From: Rhizoclosmatium globosum
Lineage: Eukaryota; Chytridiomycota; Chytridiomycetes; Chytridiales; Chytriomycetaceae
Direction of reading: 5' to 3'
DNA: 64,000 bases
NCBI GenBank assembly: GCA_002104985.1
Contig: MCGO01000085.1
Coordinates: 1-64,000 of the forward strand
Shown here: positions 32,740-41,733 of the stretch, piece after piece
Layout of the letters: the number at the start of each line of letters is the position of its first letter
How positions within the stretch are numbered: position 1 is the first letter of the stretch
Position numbers and translations under genes: made by a program
The notes under the pieces: model-generated
Seen by the model: the letters and a program-made list of their open reading frames with translations, nothing else
What the model was told of the DNA's origin: nothing
Database searches by the model: none

Positions 32740-33466
32740 ACATCAGATCCAGATTTTTGGAGGTGAGAGGTGGCGGAATTTTGGTGAGGACGGTGTGTGG
32801 GTTTGTAAACACAATCATGTTATATTAGTTATGTTGTTGGGATAAAATAGGTGGAGACAGATCATGAAACAAGAGCAACAATTGGAGAAGTGGTAATGAA
32901 AGTACCACTCAGCCATCCACATCAAACCATTGCATAGAAAAGCACATTTTGTCACTCAGATCATTCAACACAAGTCTGGGCCAAATGATTAATAAAAGAC
33001 TAGCAAAAAACACACCATGGGGACCTTCATTTAACGGCTCCTCTGATACAACAAATTCCATATTTACAAGCTGACAATGAAGGGTACATTTGGCGACAAA
33101 CAACCTACTGATTCAGCAACCTTGGAAGAGGGTATCAATTTGAAAGGACAATCCCCAAATCATATCTCTCTCAGACTGGGATCCCTCTGCTCTGTCAATA
33201 GAGATTATTACAACACAGTGTGGGAGTAAATATACCGATAAGGAGGGTGGAGTCTGCAGCAAGACTCAGTTCTCTCTTGATGCACAAAATCGTTCAACAT
33301 GAGTGAATGAATAGTAATTGTAAATAAAGCAGAATGAGATTAACTTTTGATATGTGGCTAAAAACTGCAGGAGCCTTGATAACGAGAAGGAACTGTGTTG
33401 CCATAACTCATTGGACCCACTTCAAACCAGGCTGTATGTGCTGAAAAATGTGTAAACATCACCTGT
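32740..33466. other. Spacer between carboxypeptidase remnant and LINE 3
   Basis: No gene, terminal repeat or RNA recognised. The last 16 bases (to 33482) are the left copy of the LINE 3 target duplication. Confidence 0.5.
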
Positions 33467-33482
33467 GTAAGTGTTTAGGTCC
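33467..33482 (+). repeat. LINE 3 target-site duplication, left copy
   Basis: GTAAGTGTTTAGGTCC, abutting the T-run that is the LINE 3 poly(A) end. It matches 41410-41425 at 15 of 16 positions. Confidence 0.88.
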
Positions 33483-33694
33483 TTTTTTTTTTTGAGTAGA
33501 GTAAGAGGTCCTTGCCTCACTTTGTTTAAGAATAAAACAAATCACTGGTGTGCTTTCCAAGTCCATCCCCCAACAATATGGCTCTGGCCCGCCCAAATGG
33601 CATTTTATATACAATCCCTTCAACAAATCAATCCCTTCAACTCTTCCTTCCCCCATGTCTTCCCTCCCCCAGAGTACTTGTTCCTGGCCACTTG

Positions 33695-36013
33695 TTATTC
33701 CATTTCCTCCCCTCCTCCGTTCTCCGGCATTGCTTCCCACTCTAAGTTGCCATTGTCGAGTGTCTCCTCTTGTCTTTTTTCTGTGTTCTTCCTTCTGCTG
33801 GTCTTTGGTGCTTGTTGTTGTCGTTGTTGTTGGTGGTCATGCTTCTCTTTTCTTCGTTTAATTCTTTCTTTGATTCTTTCTCTGTCTTCATCCATGTTTT
33901 TCTTGTTTTTCTGTCTGTTCTGCCTTGTGGCTGGTTCTACATATTCTGTTTCCACTGGGGTGTTTGATTCATATGAGTCTCTTGCTGTCTTGGAGATTTC
34001 AATCATTTCTGGCCTTAATATGTTAGTTCCTTTCTTGTGTTCTGTGAATAGTTTTATGGCTCTCATTTGTTGCGTTATTCTTGGGCTGCACACCTGATAG
34101 CCATTTTGGTCTACATTATCTTCATTTCTATCTTGGCATGTGAGACATTGTATACTCTGTTCTAGTTCTTGCCTCTTTGTGATGGGTTTGGCTGCCAAAG
34201 ATTTTTGTGATTTGGTTTTCTTTGCACAGGAATTCCTGGGGTACTATTCTCAATCTTTGCTTGTACATTCTATTCATGAGGTTGGCAATGCTGTTTGTTT
34301 CTTTTACCATTTTGGCTGGGTACGGTTCTAGGATAGGGAAGTGCGGAAGGCCCAGTGCATCCTGAAGGTTAAGGGCGCGTACTCTCATAATTCTGCGAAG
34401 TAGCGAGTCTTAATTCAGTGCAATCAGCAGGGTGTTGGTTTTATCAGTTGTGTAGTGTTGGTTCCAGTTTTCAAGTCCATATATGCATGGGTTTTCTACT
34501 AGTGACGCTGTGGTGCTTGCCGCAATGCCTGCTTTATATTTAACTACTTGGACTGCTTTTGCATACCACTTGTCAATTTCTGTCTCTGTAAGGGCAAGTG
34601 TTTTTCATATGTATTTGATCTTTAGTAACAAGACGGTGTTTACGATTGATATTGCTGTGACAGCTGTGATTTTTTTTCTGTTTAGAGTTTGGCATATGGT
34701 TTCTACTGTTGTGTTGATTATTTCTTTAGCATCCTTGCCAAGGTTGTCTGAGGAGAACCAGCTGCCTAATACTCTCTCTCCTTTCCCCTTTATGTTAATG
34801 TTGACCTTAGCTCCATCCCCCCAGGTTAGTTGTGTACGTGGGTGGTCTGGGTTCACTGCAATGACTGCCATTTTGCAAGTGTTGGACTGTATTGAGTTAA
34901 TTTCTTAGAACTCGTAGATAATTTTTGCTTGTTTTTCACATTCCTCCCAGCTATTTGCAAAAGCCGCTGTGTCGTCAACGTAGGCTTCACAGGTAAGTCT
35001 TTCCTTGAGTTTGTATTCCCATCCTTCTTGATGCCTTTTTTGTGTGTCCCTTTTATTGTTATTCCTTCTGTATGTTTGTCCAGGGCACATAACAATGAGT
35101 CCCAAAATATTCTCCACTCTAGAGGTGCCAGGATTGAACTCTGTTGCATCATTGTCCCCATTTTGATGCCATCTGTTGGTCCAAATGCTGTGAGTATTTT
35201 AGCAGTCATGAGTTTCTGTGTATTTATATGGTAGTTTGATTTGTTTGTGACTTCACATGACAGCTGTTGGACCCACACTGTCAAACGCTTTTTTAATGTC
35301 ATTGAAGATCACGAATCCTTGCATCTTCTTTTCTTTGCAGTATTTGATGATGGCGTTTATCATCACTAGATTCTCCAGGTAGTACACTGAAGTTTCTCCC
35401 TGATAAGATATGGGTGTTCTGGAGCATGATTTTTTTCAGTCTTGCATACCAGAGCACTTCCATCAGTTTGTATGGGATCTCCAGTAGGGAGATGGGTCTT
35501 GTTTGTAGAAGGTACTGGTACTGATTCTCTTAATGCAAACATCTCTGTGAGGATTTCACAGTGAGCAGTTCTTTCTGCCAAGGTTGTTGATGTGTATATT
35601 GCATCCATTCTTGACTTGGAGCTTCCGTCTGCACTTTCTCTTGAGTATTTGATTGTTTCTGGGTTGTATCGGCAATAGGTGTCTACCATATTGCTGTCTC
35701 TGTCGTTCTACTGCTCTTGCACGTTTTGCAAAGTCTGACCTTATTATCATTCCCACCCCTGCTGATTGGCCATTTGCACTTGTGAATCTGGAGTAGTCAT
35801 AGTTGTGTTCTGTGTCTTTACCTGTGCCATTTTCGTCGTTCTTTGTTCGTCCTTTCCAGAGTTTTACTGCTTCAGTCTCTTCAACCTTGGTTTCTTGGAT
35901 TCCTAGTATGTGTATCCTGTATGTTGTGAGTGTGTTTTGGATTGTTTCTATTTTGAGTGAGGCGGTGTTCCTTTTTCTGCCGCAGACTTGGTGTTAGTAC
36001 TATTATCAATGTC
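33695..36013 (-). pseudogene. LINE 3 ORF2 remnants (RT, APE fragments, C-terminal tail)
   Basis: Pieces of ORF2 collinear with LINE 2 but with internal deletions. The C-terminal tail (33695-34198) joins directly to the RT thumb region (34199-34600), then come palm sequences with motif C YVDDTAAFANS and motif B-like ILAPLEWRIFWDS. Short parts of the RT fingers (35235-35515) are joined to APE fragments (SRMDAIYTSTTLAERTAH at 35560-35640, and more to 36013). RNase H and the zinc motif are lost. It cannot encode a working enzyme. Confidence 0.82.
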
Positions 36014-36120
36014 ACTAGAGAGGTTTCGCTAGGAGGATATCTTTGTGAGATTTGTTGGCGTGGCCACAAGGATCTCTTTGAGAGAAAGTTGTGTTCGTTA
36101 GAAGGAAAAATAAATTTCGA

Positions 36121-37223
36121 ATGGACACAGACAATGATGCTGTCAAACGTGCAAACCAACGGCGTAAACAGCTCCTTTTGATGTTGGCCATGACTGTGGC
36201 CTGCATAGAATTTGCACCAGACTCAATGGCCATCCAAATTCCTGATACACGCTTCAACTTCAAAAGATTGGACTCTCCAACCTGCAAATTCCTCTTTCGC
36301 TTTGACAAGAAGCAAATAGAGGATCTGGTCGTGGAATTGAGGCTCCCTGACGTCGTAATTACAAAAGCAGGACACAAAGCTCTTGCACTTGAGGCACTTT
36401 TGATTCTGTTGCGACGTATGGCGTATCCTGGACGACTCGGTGACATCACACAACATTTTGGACGTAGCAGAACCGCTATTAGCTTTATTTTTAACAACGT
36501 GCTCCTGCATATATTCCGGCGATTCAAACATTTATTGCTGTGGGACACACATCGCATAACTGAGCAGAAATTGATTCAATTTGCTGATGCTTATCACGCA
36601 CAAGGAGCCCCGTTGATTGATTGTATTGGAGATCCTGACGGAACTGTGCGCCAAATGTGTCGTCCTGGAAAAGGCGTGCAGAAAGCTGCCTACAATGGAC
36701 ACAAATGGAAACATGCACTCAAGTGGCAATCAATCAGTTGTCCTGATGGAATCATAGCTCATTTGCATGGCCCTGAACCTGGATCTCGCCATGATCTGTA
36801 TCTCCTTCGCCAAAGTGGATTGGAAGACATTTTTCCTGCAGCACATTTGTGGTGTACGGCGATCCTGCCTACGGATTAAAAGATTGGATGGTTTCTCCCT
36901 TCAAGGGTGCTCAGTTGACAGAAGAGCAGGATGCATTCAACAAGGCCATGAGCAGAGTGCGCGTAACGGTTGAATGGGCATTTGGGCTCATTGTTGCAAA
37001 CTGGGCCTTTGTGGACTTCCACAAGAATTTAAAGCTGTGGTTGCAACCTGTTGGTGTTTATTATAATGTTGCAGTGTTGCTTACAAACATGTTGACTTGC
37101 TGCAAGGGAGCAAATGAGCTCTCAATCTTTTTTGCACTTGACCCGCCTACACTGAATGAATACTTGCACTCATCTCCAGCTCCGACAGAACTTGGAGACG
37201 ATCAAGAGGAAGACGACGAGTAA
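36121..37223 (+). CDS. Harbinger 2 DDE_Tnp_4 transposase, one frameshift
   Basis: This transposase belongs to a different Harbinger subfamily from element 1. The N-terminus (MDTDNDAVKRANQRRK) is followed by a helix-turn-helix segment containing LGDITQHFGRSRTAIS. The catalytic blocks are CIGDPDGTVRQM (first Asp), GPEPGSRHDLYLL (second Asp) and VRVTVEWAFGLI (Glu), with VYGDPAYGL between. The frame shifts by one base near 36843, inside ATTTGTGG; on either side it is fully open to TAA 37221-37223. No introns. The end is Asp/Glu-rich. The gene is otherwise complete at about 366 codons. Confidence 0.88.
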
Positions 37224-37296
37224 TTAAAACATCACAAAACACATCTTCTTTTCCATCAACAAATAAATAAATAGAAATAATAATAAGTGACCAGTC

Positions 37297-38196
37297 CTAC
37301 TTCTCCAGAATCTTGGTCAAGAGTGCATTCATCAACTTGTCTTGCTGTTCCTGACGCTTTCTCTCCAACTCCAACCGGGCTTCCTCCAATGCAAGCTTCC
37401 TGTCCTGCAAGTTCAATTCTCTCTCCTTCAACTCTTGATTCGCAACTGCATCATTGCTGTCTTTTGCATTTGACTCATGGAAGGCCTCACTCATTTCCTT
37501 GAGAGTGGAAGCAAGACTTGCTGCCGTCTTGGCAGTGGAAGGAGCACGAGTTGAAGAGGAAGGTGGGTCATTCTCTTCATCGCCAAATCCATTGTCAGTC
37601 TTTTTTGGAGTCTTGTTCTTGTCGGACATCAGTTTGACAGCAGCTTCTCGGATGGCAGCCCCATTTGTTTCACGGCGCTCCTCCTCCTTCGACTTCTTCG
37701 CCTTCTTTTTGACTCGCTGCTCTTCTAAATCATGAATCTAATGTTTTGGCTGATTTAGCATGGCGGGATGGGTGGGATGTGAGGCACAAACCAAATCTTG
37801 AAGGTCAGACAACAACTGCTCACTCTCCTCAAACTCCTCCTCCGTTCCAGAGGCTTGCAGGCTTTCCATTTCATCAGCCTTGAACTTCTTCAGGAGCTCT
37901 TTGAAGCGTTTGAATGCATTTTTTCCTGTTGCCTTGACATTGGCGTCATTATGGAGGCCCATTTCCGTATTCACGTTTGTAGCAACACGCTCCCAAGCCT
38001 CACCAGTCTTACCATGTCCAGCATTGAAGGGCTCAACGCCTGTGACCTCCTTTAGAAGCAATACTTCAATTCGGGCATTGTATCAGAACGCTGGTTTGCG
38101 ATTGCGGCTCCCTGGCTGCTCTAGGGCCCCCTCCTCGTCTGTTGAGGCCATGGCAGGGTCAGCACGGCCACGTTTGGATGCTGTTGAGGTAGTCAT
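37297..38196 (-). pseudogene. Harbinger 2 Myb-like accessory protein
   Basis: The companion DNA-binding protein. From Met 38196 (MTTSTASKRGR) it reads through an in-frame TGA at about 38086 into YNARIEVLLLKEVTGVEPF, a trihelix/Myb-type segment with AWERVATNVN, then an acidic segment. After a stop at 37738, a coiled-coil segment rich in Leu/Glu/Arg/Lys (LNLQDRKLALEEARLELERK) ends at 37297. The second stop could be removed by a short intron. It lies convergent to the transposase with about 70 bp between the ends. Confidence 0.65.
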
Positions 38197-38330
38197 GCGT
38201 TGACAGATTTTTCTTTCCTTGTGAGTGTTTTGGTGGACGAAAAGTGGCCATCCATTTTTCTTTGTGGCCAGCCCACGAAGAAAAATCTCCTCCTCCAAAA
38301 CAAAAATCCGAATAGCGAAACGTCCTTACT

Positions 38331-38936
38331 GTCCTTATTGATTTTTGTGGTGACTTTTTGGTTCCTTGTTGGTTTCTTAAGAGGTACTTCTTCATCTACG
38401 TTGTCATCTGTGTCCCCTTCATTGTCTTCTTTGTCTTTTCTTCTTTTACATTCCTCTTTGTTGTTGTTGAGGATCCTCTTTCTTTTTTTGGTTGATTCCT
38501 CCTTACTTTTTTCTTCCTCTTTTGCAAAGTTTTCTTTGTTCTTTTCAAGCATTAGGGGTGGTCATGCGAAAAGCAAAGTTTCAAAATGTCCAAAATCCGC
38601 TTTTCGAATCCAAAAGCGAACCCCTACCTCGCTTTTCAATTTTTCTTTTGAGAGCCGCTTTTGAGTTTCGCGATTTGCTTTTGCTTTTCACCACCCAATC
38701 TGCTATGACAAGACACCTCAAGAGGCTGTGGTTCGAAACCACAACTCTGACCATCCCTTTCCACTGGTTTCAAACCGCCACTTTTTAAAATGATGAAACT
38801 GCGCTTTCCAAACGCCCCAATGTTCGCTTTTCACTTTCTCAATTTTCTCAACTTTGACCACCCCTATTTCCTCTCTTGTTATAGTTTGGAATAGGTTGTT
38901 TATAAATATTTGGTTTTATTTGAATATGTTGTTTTC
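38331..38936 (-). pseudogene. LINE 3 ORF2 N-terminal remnant
   Basis: Minus-strand sequence matching the charged N-terminus of LINE 2 ORF2 (for example KKRKRILNNNKEE and EVPLKKPTRNQK), split by the MITE at 38554-38865 and cut at the other end by Harbinger 2. The ORF start region near 38936 is shared with LINE 2. Confidence 0.8.
38554..38865. mobile_element. 312-bp MITE with 11-bp TIRs and ATT duplication
   Basis: A non-coding insert in the LINE 3 sequence. The left end is AGGGGTGGTCA and the right end TGACCACCCCT, exact inverted repeats, flanked by ATT (38551-38553 and 38866-38868). LINE 2 has the uninterrupted site AGCATTTCCTCTC. Inside are repeated CGCTTTTC-type motifs and a hairpin TGTGGTTCGAAACCACA (38730-38746). 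The 3-bp duplication suggests mobilisation by a Harbinger-like transposase, although its ends differ from both Harbingers here. Confidence 0.88.
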
Positions 38937-39140
38937 ATTTCACTCCCACCCTCCCTTCTTCCTGTTTTTGGTGTATCACACATGCTTCGCAGGGGGTGGG
39001 TCTTGGTTTGGTTACTGGGGCCCTCAGCATTCTCATCCATGGACAACTTGGTTGGGGTGTTGAGCAGTTCATTGTTGGTGTTGTCAAGGATTTCCTCGTC
39101 TTGTTCGTTACTGTCGTCGGGGGATGAGACAATAATGGGT

Positions 39141-40424
39141 TCATGATTGGCACGTAGGGGTAGGTTGGTCAGAGCGGCTGGTGGCCTTCTTGTGAGGGCG
39201 GTTTTCCATGTCGTCTTGGCTCTGGTATCCATTGCTACAGTTGCACTTGTTGCTGGAGCACATGGTAGTCAAGGTGCTGGAGCCTGGATTCCATGTGGGT
39301 GATCTTGGAGCTGAGGAGATGGTCATGGCGCCTGGTGCTGTGTTGGTTGTTGGGGGGTTATGGTAGTTGTTAGTTGGTTGGGACCTTGGGAGTGAACCAA
39401 TGTCCCAGAGTCTCTGGTACTCCCTCAGTTCTGGCAGCTGTCCCTTCAGTCCCCTCATATTTTGGACATCATATTTGTTCCTGTTTTTGATCCATGTCCC
39501 CAGAGTCTTTCCTTCGTCTGCTGTGATTTTGAAGAAGGCTAACTCTACTTCTTTTTTGCTGAGGTTGTTGAAGTGTATCCCTTGTGCCTGGTGGCAGAGC
39601 CCTTCCACTCGTTCCTGGAACAGTTCACACTCCTCCGTTTCATGGTGTTACCCACATTCACTACAATCCTTGTATTCCTCGTACACTCCGTTAACAACAA
39701 ATCCCCTGCTTGATGTTGTTGAGGGCCCTTGTTTGTAGTTTGGCTGGTGACACCATTCATGGCCTTGGCCTGCAGAGCAGAGCGATGGAGTAGAAGAACA
39801 CGATCGTTGCTGATGAAGATGCTGTCGACGCCGCACTTGGTGGTTGGCATGAAGTCTTCAGCACAAAGGGGATGCTTTTCTGGTCTGAACCACGTTCCAG
39901 GGATCTTGAGGTCTTCTTTGGAGGTGGAGAGGTCTGTGGCTCGGTTACGTAGCTGTATGTTGATGTTTCGGAGGTTGGGGATGTAGCAGTACATGGGGTC
40001 GTCAAGGAGGCGTCTGAATTGGGCCTCACTGTTGCAGATGATGTAGCTGGTGGGAGTTTTGGCTTTGGAGTAGATGTGTATGTCCTCGACTTCCTCCTTG
40101 AGCACATTGTAGATGAAGTTGCTGATTTCGTTTTTGATAGTGATTCGGTGGTAGTTGCTGAGGTCAAGGTGGGTGAAGCCAAGTGCGACGATGGTGAACG
40201 GGTTGGTTGGGCAGGTTTGTTGTGCAATGGGGAGTGAGTAGATGATCTGTTGGCTGGTTAGTTTCCCAGTTTGTGTTGTTTGTTTGGAGTGCATTTGTCT
40301 TACCCTCTTGGCGTTGTCCTTGTTGCACAGCAGTGTTGTGTACTTGCGGTGGGGTGTGACAGTTGCATGAGTTGTAGTCACTTAGGTCTGCGTGGTAGAT
40401 GTCGATGGTGTATTGGTTGGTCAT
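39141..40424 (-). pseudogene. LINE 3 ORF1 (gag-like protein), frame-disrupted
   Basis: Start Met 40424 (MTNQYTIDIYH). A frame change near 40345 leads to a long open segment with an RRM-like fold signature (FTIVALGFTHLDLSNY, IICNSEAQFRRLL, LSTSKEDLKIPGTWFR). It then has a Cys/His cluster around DCSEC...ETEEC that resembles a CCHC knuckle, with another frame change at about 39650. The C-terminal part is Pro/Ser/Asn/Thr-rich and ends near 39141. No close similarity by eye to LINE 1 ORF1, although position and layout agree. Confidence 0.65.
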
Positions 40425-40549
40425 TGTGGTTGTCTGGTTGAGTGGTGGGAGAGGGCATTTTGGTGCTTGCCTTTGTGTCCCTTTCAACTCCTTGCTGTGT
40501 ATTTCCCGCCCTTTGCGCAGTTCCCACAGACTACGCATTTTAGTTTTGT

Positions 40550-41409
40550 GCAGTTGGTTTGTTCTTCTTCTACTTTGTTCTTATTTGTTTTTTGTCTGCC
40601 ACCTCCTTTTATTTCTTTCTTTCTTTCCCTCACGTCCTTCTTTGTGCAATTATCTTGTTGTTTATTCTTTTTAGTTTCTACAGTGTTTGATATGGAAGTT
40701 GAATAGTGTTTATTGTAATGTTGAGTTCAATGTTGCCTCGTCTGTATTGACTGTCTCCCTGATGTTGACTCTTTCGCCTTTTGCTGCGTGGTGTTGCCTC
40801 TTCCATGTTGGTTGGTGCCAGCATTGAGTTTCTGTCGTGTTGGTAGGTTGTGGATGGCTGTTGCACCTCCCTCGACGGTCCCTCACTTTCCTTCCAGTGT
40901 GTTTTGTGTGGCTGTTGTGCCTGTTGTCGTTTTGCGTTGTGGAGGGGTAGGTGTGTTATTCCATTTCTTGTGTCTGGTAGTTCTGGTAGGTCTGTTTCAA
41001 CCTTTTCGTTTTGTTTTGTTGTAGTTATGGTTCCTACGCTGTTGCTGAGGTGGTGGGTTGTTAGTATTTGTGTTGGGTTGTTGGGGTTGGTTTGTTTGGG
41101 GGTTGGTGAAGCGCGTCTCCTCGCTTCGTGTCTCGTCGGGCTCCTGTTTCGGGCTTTGCTGTTCCGCAGTCAACTACTCGACTTTCCCGCTGTTTCGCGG
41201 CTGTTTTGCTCTGTTGGCGTTGTTGTTTCAACCCCTGTGCGACTCCACTTCCTTCGCTCCCTGTCCCCAAAACTTTCCCAGCCTCCGCACGTCTCCACTC
41301 TGTGATCCCAGCAACCAACACGGCAGACACGTGGAGGTGGGACTTTGTCTTTTCGTGCATTGTGTTGTTGTTTTGTTACGGTTTCTGTCTCTGAGAACGT
41401 TGTTTTTTT
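40550..41409 (-). other. LINE 3 5' region (presumed promoter/UTR)
   Basis: GC-richer than the surroundings and beginning with an A-run on the minus strand, like the LINE 1 5' region at 15835-16870. Open stretches exist in several frames but none continues into ORF1 or resembles a domain. LINE 5' regions usually hold the internal promoter; I infer that role here. Confidence 0.5.
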
Positions 41410-41425
41410 GTAAGTATTTAGGTCC
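41410..41425 (+). repeat. LINE 3 target-site duplication, right copy
   Basis: GTAAGTATTTAGGTCC, abutting the 5' end of LINE 3 on its minus-strand orientation. It differs from the left copy at one base. Confidence 0.88.
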
Positions 41426-41733
41426 TGCAGTGGCGTTATAATTGCACAAAAAGTAGAGCAGGTCTTCACAGGTTACAGCAAGTAGCAAATGTGTTGGTTT
41501 TGACAAAAAACCACCATCACCATGAGTTTGCCTCCCACTGCCGCGCTTCAAATGTGGACACAAATAAAGAAACTTTTGGCTGCTCTATCAAAACTTACCC
41601 CAAAAACTGTTTTGTGGCTGTGTTTTGCTTCAAATCAGATGGCTGAATGAAACAAATTGTAGGGTTGCTCTTAGAATGTAAAGATCATGAGATATGACTT
41701 TATATAACATGGAAAATTACTTTAGCAAAGAAA

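Larger units (their letters stand above)
36017..38327. mobile_element. PIF/Harbinger transposon 2, within LINE 3
   Basis: Length 2311 bp. The flanks carry ACT (36014-36016 and 38328-38330). The LINE sequence TCAATGTCACTGTCCTT is split between them, which fixes the borders. The ends are imperfect inverted repeats: AGAGAGGTTTCGCTA on the left and AAGGACGTTTCGCTA read inward on the right, 12 of 15 matching. It encodes a DDE transposase on the plus strand and a Myb-like protein on the minus strand, arranged tail to tail, unlike the divergent Harbinger 1. Confidence 0.87.
33483..41409 (-). mobile_element. LINE 3: third LINE copy with target duplication, carrying Harbinger 2 and a MITE
   Basis: The element lies between GTAAGTGTTTAGGTCC (33467-33482) and GTAAGTATTTAGGTCC (41410-41425), a 16-bp direct repeat with one mismatch that is the target duplication. 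The 3' end has a T-run on the plus strand. From 5' to 3' on the minus strand it has a GC-rich 5' region (about 41409-40550), ORF1, and an ORF2 with large internal deletions relative to LINE 2 (breaks near 35966, 35695, 35515 and 34198). The 3' part retains YVDD (34971-34982). Two younger elements sit inside it. Confidence 0.9.

Noticed and set aside
23718..38090. Nuclear genetic code with TGA read as Trp, suggested by in-frame TGA in the Tc1 transposase, the Plavaka tail and the Harbinger 2 Myb-like gene
   Set aside because: The longest frames (Crinkler, LINE 2) use TGG and contain no TGA, and several host genes end at TGA exactly where their families end.
38700..38760. Possible tRNA gene around TGTGGTTCGAAACCACA
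   Set aside because: Only the T-arm is present; no acceptor pairing, D-arm or anticodon arm at tRNA spacing, and the segment lies inside a MITE.
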